Shown here in pieces: positions 22,614-30,882 of a DNA stretch of 64,000 nucleotides. The DNA is taken from assembly GCA_047921395.1 (NCBI GenBank), contig JBLRWH010000002.1:1-64000 (forward strand), in the 5' to 3' direction. Below the pieces are notes generated by a model, which did not search any database, was not told the DNA's origin, and was given only the letters and a program-made list of their open reading frames with translations. Source of the DNA: XN24 sp047921395 (GTDB taxonomy: Bacteria > Pseudomonadota > Gammaproteobacteria > Steroidobacterales > XN24). Position numbers and translations under genes: made by a program. Each line of letters starts with the position of its first letter. The stretch's first letter is position 1.

Positions 22614-22952
22614 ATGAAAATGGTCTGCGCCATTATCAAGCCCTTCAAGCTGGACGACGTGCGTGAAGCGCTCGCCGACCTCGGCGTACAGGGCATTACT
22701 GTGACGGAAGTCAAAGGTTTTGGCCGCCAGAAGGGCCACACTGAACTTTATCGTGGCGCAGAGTACGTCGTGGACTTCCTGCCCAAGATGAAACTCGAGC
22801 TGGCGGTGCCGGACGAGTCGCTGGAGCGCGTCATCGAGTCGATCGTCAACACCGCGCGTACCGGCAAGATCGGCGACGGCAAGATTTTTGTTTACGACCT
22901 CGAACAGGCCATCCGGATTCGCACCGGGGAAACGGACGACAAGGCGCTCTAG
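22614..22952 (+). CDS. Second nitrogen regulatory protein PII (GlnB/GlnK paralog)
   Basis: A second 112-residue PII protein with the same T-loop KGFGRQKGHTELYRGAEY and Tyr51, and an intact ATP-binding C-terminus (TGKIGDGKIF, AIRIRTGE). It is about three quarters identical to the upstream copy by eye, with most differences after residue 65. Lying outside the amtB terminator and without a visible NtrC or sigma-54 site nearby, it may be the constitutive PII (GlnB role) for glutamine synthetase and NtrB control. That division of labour is inferred from location only. Confidence 0.92.
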   Translation: MKMVCAIIKPFKLDDVREALADLGVQGITVTEVKGFGRQKGHTELYRGAEYVVDFLPKMKLELAVPDESLERVIESIVNTARTGKIGDGKIFVYDLEQAIRIRTGETDDKAL

Positions 22953-22962
22953 GGGGCCAACC

Positions 22963-23409
22963 ATGATCAGATTCCTGCTTCCGGCACTGGTGATCGCCCT
23001 CGTCGCGACCTCGGCCAACGCCAACGATGTATATCGCACGGTCCAGAGGGATGGCACGGTCGTTTATAGCGATCGGCCCCTGTCGCCGGAGTCGGTGCGC
23101 GTCAACGTGTCGTCCGACCCGACCGACCCGGAGCGCGTGGCGGCCGAAGCAGCGGCGCGGCAGGCCGCGGACGCGGAGCGCCGGTCCCGGGCTGCCGAGG
23201 GCGACCCCATGGCCGCGGGCCTCGCGGCGCAGGCCGAGCTCCGGGCCGAGGCCTGTCGCGAAGCCCGCAAGGCCTACGAGGCTTATGAGCGGGCGCCCAG
23301 GCTGTATGAGTCGCTGCCCGACGGAGGTCGCCGCTACCTGAGCGACGAGGAAATCGTGCGCGCCCGCGAGTCCGCCCGCCAGGCCGTCGCGGACTTCTGC
23401 GACGACTAG
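22963..23409 (+). CDS. Secreted DUF4124-domain protein
   Basis: A 148-residue exported protein. A signal peptide (MIRFLLPALVIALVATSANA) is followed by NDVYRTVQRDGTVVYSDRP, the DUF4124 core of a Y/W-rich strand pair with a TDRP/SDRP turn. An Ala/Glu/Arg-rich helical region with Cys residues follows (about 60-148, EACREARKAYEAYERAPRL...ADFCDD). Function unknown; such proteins are common in the envelope of gammaproteobacteria. It lies 10 bp after the second PII gene and may be co-transcribed. Confidence 0.78.
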   Translation: MIRFLLPALVIALVATSANANDVYRTVQRDGTVVYSDRPLSPESVRVNVSSDPTDPERVAAEAAARQAADAERRSRAAEGDPMAAGLAAQAELRAEACREARKAYEAYERAPRLYESLPDGGRRYLSDEEIVRARESARQAVADFCDD

Positions 23410-23485
23410 CCGCGCGGCGCGGTCCACCCGCGACCACCGCCCCCACGGGCGCCCGATCCAGGACTCCACTCCGCCGGGCACACCC

Positions 23486-23512
23486 TTGCCCCGCACGGCG
23501 ATGCGCTATACT
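23486..23512 (+). promoter_or_regulatory. Candidate promoter for speA
   Basis: TATACT (23507-23512) is a good -10 box 50 bp before the speA start. TTGCCC (23486-23491) is the nearest -35-like hexamer, with a short 15-nt spacer, so only the -10 is convincing. Confidence 0.4.
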
Positions 23513-23562
23513 GCGCGCCCTTTTACAGTCCCCCATCTCGACGCCCCGGGAGGCATTCGCGG

Positions 23563-25440
23563 ATGAGCGAGGAACGAATCGAAGCCAATCGAAAGCTCTA
23601 CGGGATCTCCCGCTGGAGCGATGGCTATTTCGACATTGGCAAGCGCGGCCGGCTGGTCGTGCGGCCCTTCCGCAACGGCGCCGAGATCGACCTCGTGGAC
23701 CTGGTGCGGCGTGCCCGCCTGGCCGGGCTCGCGCCGCCGATCCTGTTCCGCTTCACCGATATTCTCCGCGACCGGCTCGACCGCCTGCATAACGCCTTCC
23801 GCAAGGCGATGGCCACGCGCGAGTACGAGGCGCGCTACCGGGTCGTGTACCCGATCAAGGTCAACCAGCAGCGCAGCGTGGTCGATACGCTCGTCCACCA
23901 TGGCGGCGCCCGCGTCGGCATGGAGACCGGCAGCAAGCCGGAGCTGATGGCCGTGCTCGGCGTTTCTCCGCCCGGCGGACTGATCGTCTGCAACGGTTAC
24001 AAGGACCACGAGTACCTCGAGCTGGCGCTGATCGCCCAGCGCCTGGGCCACGAGGTCTACATCGTCATCGAGAAGCTCTCCGAGCTGGACCGCATCATCC
24101 AGCTCGCGGCCGAGTTCGAGCTGGAACCGCGGCTCGGCGTGCGGCTGCGCCTGTCCAGCGTCGGCGCCGGCAACTGGCAGGACACCGGTGGCGAAAAGTC
24201 CAAGTTCGGCCTCACGGCCGGCCAGCTGCTCAAGGCGGCTGAGCGCGCCAGGCAGGCGGGCATGGGCCACTGCATCAAGATGCTCCACGTCCACGTCGGC
24301 TCGCAGGTGCCGAACCTGCGCGACATCAAGCGCGGGCTGACCGAGGCGGCCCGGGTCTACACGGACTTGCGCGCCGCGGGCCTCGGCCTCGGGCTGATGG
24401 ACGTCGGGGGCGGCCTGGGCGTCGATTACGAGGGCACGCGCTCGCGCAGCGCGAACTCGATCAACTACACCATCGAGGACTACGCGCGCACCGTCGTCGA
24501 CACGATCGCCGAGGTCTGCGACGCCACGGGCGCGGCGCGCCCGGAGATCGTCTCCGAGTCGGGCCGCGCGCTGGTGGCGCAGCACGCGGTGCTGGTGACG
24601 AACGTGATCGACACGGACGTGCCCACCGACACGCGGCCGGTCGAGCCGCCCGAGGCGAGCGATGGCGAGGTCCGCGCCCTCTGGCAGCAGTTCGCGCGCC
24701 TCGACGACAGCTCCCCCGAGGAAGTCTATCGCGAGACCCAGCACCTGATGGCGGAGCTCCACCAGCGCTACATCGCCGGCGAGATCGACCTGCCCGAGCG
24801 CGCACGCGGCGAGGCGCTGGCGCGCGCCCTGATGCACGCCGTCCGGGACCGGCTGCTCGCGCAGAGCAGCCCGCCGCGCGCGATCCTCGACGAACTCAAG
24901 CAGATCACGGCCGACAAGCTGTTCATCAACATGTCGGTGTTCCAGTCCTTGCCGGATATCTGGGCGATCGACCAGGTGTTCCCGATCCTCCCTGCGCAGC
25001 GCCTCGACGAGCCTGCGACGCGGCGCGGCGTGCTGCGCGACCTGACCTGCGACTCGGATGGCCGGGTCGACCTGTACGTGGACGGCGAGGGGATCGAGCA
25101 CAGCCTCCCCGTGCACGCGCTCAAGGAAGACGAGGAGTACCTGCTCGCCATCCTGATGGTCGGCGCGTACCAGGAAATCCTCGGCGACCTGCACAACCTG
25201 TTCGGCGACACCGGGAGCGTGGACGTGTACCTGTCGCCCACCGGCGAGCCGGTGCTCGGCATGCCGCGCGGCGGCGACAGCGCCGAGCAGCTGCTGGCCT
25301 ACGTGCATTTCGCGCCCGACGAGTTGCGCGCGTCCTACGCCCGCAAGATCGCCGCGGCAGGCCTCGACGAGGAAGACCAGAGCTACTTCCTGCGCGCCCT
25401 CAGCGAGGGCCTGTCGGGCTACACCTACCTGGAGGACTGA
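23563..25440 (+). CDS. speA: Biosynthetic arginine decarboxylase
   Basis: PLP-dependent enzyme that converts arginine to agmatine, the first step of the agmatine route to putrescine and spermidine. The 625-residue product matches the SpeA family length and opens EANRKLYGISRWSDGYF. The PLP Lys lies in VVYPIKVNQQ (K99). Other visible elements are the phosphate-binding GGGLGVDYEGT, the ESGRALVA segment with the catalytic Glu region, and the large insertion domain typical of SpeA. No agmatinase or agmatine deiminase is adjacent. The stop overlaps the next gene's ATG (TGATG). Confidence 0.95.
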   Translation: MSEERIEANRKLYGISRWSDGYFDIGKRGRLVVRPFRNGAEIDLVDLVRRARLAGLAPPILFRFTDILRDRLDRLHNAFRKAMATREYEARYRVVYPIKVNQQRSVVDTLVHHGGARVGMETGSKPELMAVLGVSPPGGLIVCNGYKDHEYLELALIAQRLGHEVYIVIEKLSELDRIIQLAAEFELEPRLGVRLRLSSVGAGNWQDTGGEKSKFGLTAGQLLKAAERARQAGMGHCIKMLHVHVGSQVPNLRDIKRGLTEAARVYTDLRAAGLGLGLMDVGGGLGVDYEGTRSRSANSINYTIEDYARTVVDTIAEVCDATGAARPEIVSESGRALVAQHAVLVTNVIDTDVPTDTRPVEPPEASDGEVRALWQQFARLDDSSPEEVYRETQHLMAELHQRYIAGEIDLPERARGEALARALMHAVRDRLLAQSSPPRAILDELKQITADKLFINMSVFQSLPDIWAIDQVFPILPAQRLDEPATRRGVLRDLTCDSDGRVDLYVDGEGIEHSLPVHALKEDEEYLLAILMVGAYQEILGDLHNLFGDTGSVDVYLSPTGEPVLGMPRGGDSAEQLLAYVHFAPDELRASYARKIAAAGLDEEDQSYFLRALSEGLSGYTYLED

Positions 25441-26318
25441 TGGCGCTGCGCACCGGATTCGTCGGCCTCGGCGCGATGGGCCTGCCGATGGCCCGCAACC
25501 TGCATCGCGCCGGGCTGCTCGCGGGCGCGTGGAACCGCACCGGCGCGCGGGCCGAGGCGCTCGCCACCGAGACGGGCGTGCCGATTGCTTCCTCGCCGGC
25601 CGCGCTCGCCGCCGCCTGTGACCTCGTCGTGACCTGCGTGTCCGCCGACGACGACCTGCTCGAGGTCGTGACGCAGCTCGCAACCGCGCTGGCCCCGGGC
25701 GCCATCGTCGTCGATTGCTCCACCGTCGCCGCCGGCACCGCCCGCGAGGCCGCGCGACGGCTCGCCGCAGCCGGCGCAGAGTTTCTCGATTGTCCGGTCA
25801 GCGGCGGCACCGAGGGCGCCGTGGCGGGGACGCTGTCGATCATGGTGGGCGGTGACGAGGCGACGCTCGCGCGCGCCCGCCCCGCGCTCGAGGCGATGGG
25901 CGGGAGCATCACGCACATGGGCGCCGTCGGCGCGGGCCAGTCGGCCAAGGCCACCAACCAGATCATGGTCGCGGGCATCAACCAGGCCGTCACCGAGGCG
26001 CTGGCCTTCGGCCAGGCCCAGGGACTCCCGATGGACCGCCTGATCGCGGCGCTCGAGAAAGGCGCGGCGGGCAACTGGTTCCTGTCCAGGCGGGGCCCGA
26101 CCATGGTTCGCGGCGAGTTCCCCCTCGGCTTCAAGGTCGGGCTGCACGCCAAGGATCTCGAGATCTGCCGCCGCATGGCCGAGGAGCACGGCGTCCGGCT
26201 GCCCGTGGTGGAAATGACCCTGCTGCACTACGGGCGCCTGCCCGAACCCAGCGCGGACGAGGACATCTCCGCGCTGTTCCGTCTCAAGTTGGAAATGTTT
26301 ACGCGCAGGGACGACTGA
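25440..26318 (+). CDS. NAD(P)-dependent beta-hydroxyacid dehydrogenase (3-hydroxyisobutyrate dehydrogenase / tartronate semialdehyde reductase family)
   Basis: A 292-residue oxidoreductase. The Rossmann start TGFVGLGAMGLPMARNLHRAG, substrate motif DCPVSGGTEGAVAGTLSIMVGG and catalytic-Lys helix GAGQSAKATNQIM are all the family signature. Later, GFKVGLHAKDLEI matches the C-terminal helical domain. The substrate cannot be fixed from sequence: 3-hydroxyisobutyrate, tartronate semialdehyde or succinic-semialdehyde-like compounds are all possible. It overlaps speA by one base with GGAGGA inside the speA end, so it is translationally coupled to speA, an unusual partner. Confidence 0.85.
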   Translation: MALRTGFVGLGAMGLPMARNLHRAGLLAGAWNRTGARAEALATETGVPIASSPAALAAACDLVVTCVSADDDLLEVVTQLATALAPGAIVVDCSTVAAGTAREAARRLAAAGAEFLDCPVSGGTEGAVAGTLSIMVGGDEATLARARPALEAMGGSITHMGAVGAGQSAKATNQIMVAGINQAVTEALAFGQAQGLPMDRLIAALEKGAAGNWFLSRRGPTMVRGEFPLGFKVGLHAKDLEICRRMAEEHGVRLPVVEMTLLHYGRLPEPSADEDISALFRLKLEMFTRRDD

Positions 26319-26363
26319 GTCGCGCCGGCACGCACCCGCCGTGCGCAGGAGGATAATGACAAG

Positions 26364-27281
26364 ATGAACAGCACCATCAGGATCGCCACCCGGGAGAGCC
26401 GGCTCGCTCTCTGGCAGGCGGAGCACGTCGCCGCATTGCTTTGCCGCCACCACCCGGGGCTGACCGTGGAACTGGTGCCGATGACCACCAAGGGCGACCA
26501 GATCCTCGACACGACGCTCGCGAAGATCGGTGGCAAGGGCCTGTTCATCAAGGAGCTCGAGACCGCCATGCTCGAGGGCCGCGCCGATCTCGCGGTGCAC
26601 TCGATGAAGGACGTGCCCGCGCAGCTGCCTGATGGCTTCGAGATCGTGGCCGTGCTGGAGCGCGAGGACCCGCGGGATGCACTGGTGTCCGCCGACTACC
26701 TGGACATCAACGATATTCCCGCGGACAGCATCGTCGGCACCTCGAGCCTGCGGCGCCAGGCGCAGCTCCAGCATGCCCGTCCCGACCTGCGCGTCGAACC
26801 GGTGCGCGGCAACGTCGAGACCCGCCTGCGCAAGCTCGACCACGGCAACTTCGCCGCCATCCTGCTGGCCGCTGCGGGCCTGAAGCGCCTCGGCCTGGAG
26901 CAGCGTATCGCGGGCTTCCTGCCGGTCGAGGTCTCGCTGCCGGCAGTGGGCCAGGGCGCCGTGGGCGTCGAGTGCCTGGCCGGCAACACCCGGGTCGCCG
27001 CGCTGCTGGCGCCGCTCGAGGACGCCGATACCCGATGCTGCGTCAACGCGGAGCGGGCCTTCGCCGGCGGCCTGGGCGCAAGCTGCGAGTCGCCGGTCGC
27101 GGCCTACGCCGTGATCGAGGACGACCAGCTGTTCCTGCGCGGGCTGGTCGCCACGCGCGACGGCGCCTCGGTGCTGCATGGCGAGGTGCGCGGCCCAGCC
27201 GAGGACGCAACGGCCCTCGGTGCCGCGCTCGCGGCGGATTTCTTCGACCGCGGGGCCGCGGCGCTGCTCGAGGACACCTGA
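26364..27281 (+). CDS. hemC: Porphobilinogen deaminase (hydroxymethylbilane synthase)
   Basis: Heme-pathway enzyme that polymerises four porphobilinogens to hydroxymethylbilane. The 305-residue product has IRIATRESRLALWQA, the Arg-rich substrate site GTSSLRRQAQLQHARPDL, DLAVHSMKDVP with the catalytic Asp, and GGLGASCESPVAAY, where C241 attaches the dipyrromethane cofactor. AGGAGG lies 11 nt from the ATG, longer than usual. A three-codon open frame (ATG ACA AGA TGA, 26356-26367) begins closer to it and ends overlapping the hemC ATG. It is followed by hemD, hemX and hemY. Confidence 0.96.
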   Translation: MNSTIRIATRESRLALWQAEHVAALLCRHHPGLTVELVPMTTKGDQILDTTLAKIGGKGLFIKELETAMLEGRADLAVHSMKDVPAQLPDGFEIVAVLEREDPRDALVSADYLDINDIPADSIVGTSSLRRQAQLQHARPDLRVEPVRGNVETRLRKLDHGNFAAILLAAAGLKRLGLEQRIAGFLPVEVSLPAVGQGAVGVECLAGNTRVAALLAPLEDADTRCCVNAERAFAGGLGASCESPVAAYAVIEDDQLFLRGLVATRDGASVLHGEVRGPAEDATALGAALAADFFDRGAAALLEDT

Positions 27282-27285
27282 AACG

Positions 27286-28083
27286 ATGACCGGTGGCAGC
27301 CTCAGCGGCCTGACCGTCCTGGTAACGCGTCCCCAGGGCCTCGGTGAGGACCTCGTGCAGGCGATCGAGTCACGAGGCGGAGAGGCCGTGCTGATGCCGG
27401 CCATCGCGATCCAGCCCGTCCAGCCCGACACCTCGGAGCTGGCCGACCTCGCCACCCTTCCCGCCGGCGGGCTGGCCATTTTCGCCAGCCGCAACGCCGT
27501 GGCGTGGGGCGCCCGCTACCTGCCGCAACCGCGGCCACGGATCGCCGCCATCGGTCCGTCCACCGCGAGTGCCCTGGCAGAACTCGGCCTGGTGCCCGAC
27601 ATCCGTCCGGCGGGATTCACGACGGAAGACCTGCTGGCACAGCCGGAGATCCAGCACCTCGCCGGCGTCCGGGTATTCATCATCCGCGGCGAGGACGGCC
27701 GCGAGGCGCTGGCGGAGGGCCTGAAGGCGCGCGGCGCGAGGGTCCGCTACCTGGATGTCTACCGGCGCGTGCCCGCCCCCCTGGCCCCCGAGCGACGCCG
27801 GGAGCTGCTGGATCGCTGGGCGGCCGGGGGCATCCACGCCTACACTGCGACCAGCGGAGACATATTTCGCAACTTGTGCAAGATCCTCGGCCGGGAAGGC
27901 GAGCCGCTGTTGCGGAATACGCCGCTGGTGACGGTCAGCCGGCGTGTGTTACAAATTGCGGAGCAGTGGGGTCATTCCGCTGCACGCCTGCTGGCGGACG
28001 GACCCGACGACCACAGCCTTGCCGAGGCCCTCGCCCGCTGGCATGCGGCCGGGGCGCCCGACAAGGCGGGAGCGAATGGATGA
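27286..28083 (+). CDS. hemD: Uroporphyrinogen-III synthase
   Basis: A 265-residue enzyme that closes hydroxymethylbilane with inversion of ring D. HemD is poorly conserved, but the two-domain pattern is present: LTVLVTRPQGLGEDLVQAIESRGG, LAIFASRNAVAWGARYL, IAAIGPSTASALAELG, VFIIRGEDGREALAEGL, VRYLDVYRRVPAP, YTATSGDIFRNL and TVSRRVLQIAEQWG. It starts 4 bp after hemC and overlaps hemX by ATGA, as in the usual hemCDXY cluster. Assignment rests on these motifs plus position. Confidence 0.92.
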   Translation: MTGGSLSGLTVLVTRPQGLGEDLVQAIESRGGEAVLMPAIAIQPVQPDTSELADLATLPAGGLAIFASRNAVAWGARYLPQPRPRIAAIGPSTASALAELGLVPDIRPAGFTTEDLLAQPEIQHLAGVRVFIIRGEDGREALAEGLKARGARVRYLDVYRRVPAPLAPERRRELLDRWAAGGIHAYTATSGDIFRNLCKILGREGEPLLRNTPLVTVSRRVLQIAEQWGHSAARLLADGPDDHSLAEALARWHAAGAPDKAGANG

Positions 28084-29252
28084 ACGATCCCCGGGCAGAC
28101 GAAGACAGGGACGAGCAGGAACCTGCAGCCTCCCCCGCCGCGGAGCCCGCCAGGCCCACTGCGGACGGTCCGGCAGTAGAGCCCGAGGCCGCTGCGGCGC
28201 CCGGGCCTGAGACGCCGGCACCTGCACCCCAGCAGGCCTCGGCCGGGCGCTCGATCAGCATCGTGCTCGGATTTCTTGCTCTGCTGATCGCCTTCGCGGC
28301 CGTCGGCGGAGCCGCCTTCACCTGGTGGAAGCTGTCCCAGCAACGCGAAGCCGTCACCGGACAACAGGCAGAGGCCTCGGAGACCCTCGCCGAGATCCGC
28401 GCCCTGGTGGCGACGACCCAGGATCGACTGGCGCTCCAGGAGGAACGGCTGATCGAGCTCAACAGGGAGGCTGCCGAGCGGCGCAGCAGGCTGGACGCCC
28501 TGGATGCCGAGTTGCGCCAGGCACGCACGCGCCTGGAGGCGCTCGCTGCCGAAGACGCCGGACCGGAGCGCTCGCCGTCGATTGCCGAGATCGAGTTCCT
28601 GCTGCTGCTCGCCGGTCGCGAACTGGAGCTCGCCGGCAACCCGCGGGTTGCACTGGCGGCGCTCCGCGAGGCCGACCAGCGCGTCGCGCGGCTGGATGAC
28701 CCGGGTCTCGCGCGGGTGCGCGCCGCCATCAACGACGAGATTGCTGCCGTCGAAGCCGTCGCGGACGTCGACCGCGAGGGCATCGCGATGCGCCTCTCCA
28801 GCCTGGCCAGGCGCGTCGAGGGCCTGCCGCTGCGGGCCAGCCTCGCCCCTGAGCCCCTGGCTGGCCCCGCGGCGGGCGAAAACGACGCCTCCGGCTGGGA
28901 CCGGCTCCTCTCGCGACTGCGTGCCGTGGGTTCGGGCCTGTTCCGCATCCGTCGCACCGATACGCCAGCCACGCCATTACTGGCGCCGGACGAATCGTTT
29001 TTCCTCTACCGCAACATCGAGCTGGACCTGAAGAGCGCACGCCTGGCCGCGCTCGGACGCGATCCCCGGAACTATCTCGACAGCCTCCAGGCCGCGCGGC
29101 GCGCCCTGAACGAGTACTTCGAGACAAGCGACGACGCGGTGCGATCGCTGCTCTCCGCCATCGAGGCGCTGGAACGGGAGCAGGTCGCACCGGCGTGGCC
29201 GAACATCTCCCGTTCCCTGGCGCTGCTGCGGGCCGCAGGGGCGCAGGACTAG
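28080..29252 (+). CDS. hemX: HemX-like single-pass membrane protein
   Basis: A 390-residue protein. An acidic, Pro/Ala-rich cytoplasmic tail (about 1-57) precedes one transmembrane helix (SIVLGFLALLIAFAAVGGAA, about 58-80), a long coiled coil (about 85-155) and a helical C-terminal domain. The C-terminal domain contains EIEFLLLLAGRELELAGNPRVAL and a late FFLYRNIELDLKSARLAAL segment typical of HemX. Despite the name it is not a proven methyltransferase; it is thought to organise or regulate heme synthesis at the membrane. It overlaps hemD (ATGA) and abuts hemY. Confidence 0.87.
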   Translation: MNDPRADEDRDEQEPAASPAAEPARPTADGPAVEPEAAAAPGPETPAPAPQQASAGRSISIVLGFLALLIAFAAVGGAAFTWWKLSQQREAVTGQQAEASETLAEIRALVATTQDRLALQEERLIELNREAAERRSRLDALDAELRQARTRLEALAAEDAGPERSPSIAEIEFLLLLAGRELELAGNPRVALAALREADQRVARLDDPGLARVRAAINDEIAAVEAVADVDREGIAMRLSSLARRVEGLPLRASLAPEPLAGPAAGENDASGWDRLLSRLRAVGSGLFRIRRTDTPATPLLAPDESFFLYRNIELDLKSARLAALGRDPRNYLDSLQAARRALNEYFETSDDAVRSLLSAIEALEREQVAPAWPNISRSLALLRAAGAQD

Positions 29253-30437
29253 ATGCGCTTCGGCCTGCTCCTGCTGGTGGCCCTGGCACTTGGCGCCGTC
29301 GCGGCACACTGGCTGCTCGGCGACCAGGGCTACGTACTGGTGGACGTTCGCGGCTGGACGCTCGAAACCTCGGTGCCCGGCCTGCTGCTCGCGCTCGTCG
29401 CGCTCTATCTAATCGTGCGCCTCATCGCCTGGACGATCCGCGCGCCGCGGCACGTCGGGCAGGCCGTCGGCGAGCTGCGCAGCCGGCGCGCACAACGCCA
29501 CCTGGACAACGCCTTCGCGGCGATCGCGGAGGGCCAGTGGAGCCGCGGCGAGCGCCTGCTCGGGCGTGCGGCACGTGGCCCGGCCTCGCTCGCAGGCTAC
29601 CTGTCCGCGGCGCGGGCCGCGCAGGAACAGGCGGCCCCGGAGCGGCGCGATGAGTGGCTGCGGCTCGCCTACGAGGCGGACCCCCACGCGGCGCCGGCCG
29701 TGTTGCTCACGCAGGCGGAACTCCAGCTCGAACACGAGCAGCTCGAACAGGCGCTGGCGACCCTGCAGCAGCTTGAGACCGTGACGCCGGGACACCCACG
29801 CGGCCTCGCGCTGCGCGCACGCGTCCTCGAGCGCCTCTCCGACTGGGCCGCGCTGGAGGCCTTGCTGCCCCAGCTGCGCAGCCGCAAGGCCCTGGGGCCG
29901 GAGGCATTACAGGGCCTCGAGATCAGGGTGGGCCGCGCCCGGCTCGCCAGTGCGACCGATCCCGACAGCCTCGAAACGGCCTGGCAGGCACTGGGCCGTG
30001 ATCTGCGGCGCCATCCGGAGGTCCTGGAAATCTACGCCCGTGCGGCCTTGGGCGTCGGCGCGGCCGAACAGGCCGAAACCGTACTGCGGAAGGCATTGAA
30101 GTCCACCTGGTCGCCGGCGCTTGTGGCGGTCTACGGCCGCCTCGACACTAGCAGCCCCAGTGCGCAGCTCGCCACCGCGGAGAAATGGCTCAACGAGCGT
30201 CCGGAGGACCCGGAACTGCTGCTCGCCTGCGGCCGCCTGTGCCTGAAGAACCAGCTCTGGGGCAAGGCCCGCAGCTACCTGGAGACCAGCCTGGCAATCC
30301 GGCCCAGCCCAGAGACCTGGCAGATCTACGGCGAACTGCTCGTCCAGCTCGGCGAATCCGGAGCGGCCTCGGAGGCCTTCCGGCAGGGCCTGGCCGCGGC
30401 GTCCGGCACCGCGCCGGCGCTGGCGGCGCCCTCTTAG
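29253..30437 (+). CDS. hemY: HemY-like TPR membrane protein
   Basis: A 394-residue inner-membrane protein. Two N-terminal helices (FGLLLLVALALGAVAAHWLL; LLLALVALYLIVRLIAWTI) flank the YVLVDVRGWTLETSVPG loop that marks the family. A cytoplasmic domain of TPR-like helical pairs follows (for example VLLTQAELQLEHEQLEQALATL). This gammaproteobacterial HemY is unrelated to the Bacillus protoporphyrinogen oxidase of the same name; it may scaffold heme enzymes. It starts directly after the hemX stop and closes the hemCDXY operon. Confidence 0.9.
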   Translation: MRFGLLLLVALALGAVAAHWLLGDQGYVLVDVRGWTLETSVPGLLLALVALYLIVRLIAWTIRAPRHVGQAVGELRSRRAQRHLDNAFAAIAEGQWSRGERLLGRAARGPASLAGYLSAARAAQEQAAPERRDEWLRLAYEADPHAAPAVLLTQAELQLEHEQLEQALATLQQLETVTPGHPRGLALRARVLERLSDWAALEALLPQLRSRKALGPEALQGLEIRVGRARLASATDPDSLETAWQALGRDLRRHPEVLEIYARAALGVGAAEQAETVLRKALKSTWSPALVAVYGRLDTSSPSAQLATAEKWLNERPEDPELLLACGRLCLKNQLWGKARSYLETSLAIRPSPETWQIYGELLVQLGESGAASEAFRQGLAAASGTAPALAAPS

Positions 30438-30511
30438 GCACCGGCTGCCGCGCGACCGCGAGCGCGGACCGGCACAGGCTCCGCTTTCCACTTGACCGCG
30501 GGCACGGACCC

Positions 30512-30563
30512 TCACAGGCCCGTTTCGCTCGCAAAATTACAAGCTCCCTCAACGGGCCTGTGA
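30512..30563. repeat. REP-like palindromic element, copy A
   Basis: Perfect 13-bp arms TCACAGGCCCGTT (30512-30524) and AACGGGCCTGTGA (30551-30563) enclose a 26-nt centre. Copy B at 30811-30854 is the same element in inverted orientation, with the same centre length and about 80 percent identity over some 55 bp. The 15-mer CCTGTGACGTCCCGC at its right end recurs at 30600-30614, and a flanking 17-mer (30454-30470) recurs with two changes at 30494-30510. It lies in the 445-bp gene-free stretch after hemY. Confidence 0.75.
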
Positions 30564-30620
30564 CGTCCCGCACCCGCTGCCACGTCGATGCATCTGGCGC
30601 CTGTGACGTCCCGCCTCCGC

Positions 30621-30643
30621 GACCACCGCGACCACCGCGACCA
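30621..30643 (+). repeat. Short tandem repeat, unit GACCACCGC
   Basis: About 2.5 copies of a 9-bp unit between the two REP-like palindromes. It is a minor feature of the gene-free region 30438-30882, in which I see no open frame with a believable start. Confidence 0.6.
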
Positions 30644-30810
30644 TGTCGGCACCCCACCGTCGAGCAGGGGTTGAGTGCGTAACGGCGGCACGCCTCCTGA
30701 AAAGCCGCTGACCATAGCCTGCGCGGGAGGCGCCTAGGCCAGCGATATTCCCGCTGTGGCGGTACCGGGGCGCCTGGGCGGCGGACGGCGCAGCGGGCGA
30801 GGGATGTCAT

Positions 30811-30854
30811 GGGCCCGCTGAGCGAGCTTGTAATGTCGCGAGCGAAGCGGGCCC
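30811..30854. repeat. REP-like palindromic element, copy B (inverted relative to copy A)
   Basis: GGGCCCGCT (30811-30819) and AGCGGGCCC (30846-30854) are perfect arms around a 26-nt centre containing GAGCGAGCTTGTAAT. Its reverse complement aligns with copy A over the whole element and a few flanking bases (TGACRTCCC). The pair forms an inverted doublet about 250 bp apart, like REP doublets, between hemY and the convergently oriented reductase gene. Confidence 0.75.
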
Positions 30855-30882
30855 GTGGCGGCCCTCGGCCGCGGTCGCCCGG

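Noticed and set aside
23506..25683. 725-codon open frame antisense to speA
   Set aside because: Shadow of speA; Arg-rich start and no recognisable motif.
30621..30643. CRISPR-like array
   Set aside because: Only 2.5 tandem copies of 9 bp with no spacers; no cas genes in the window.
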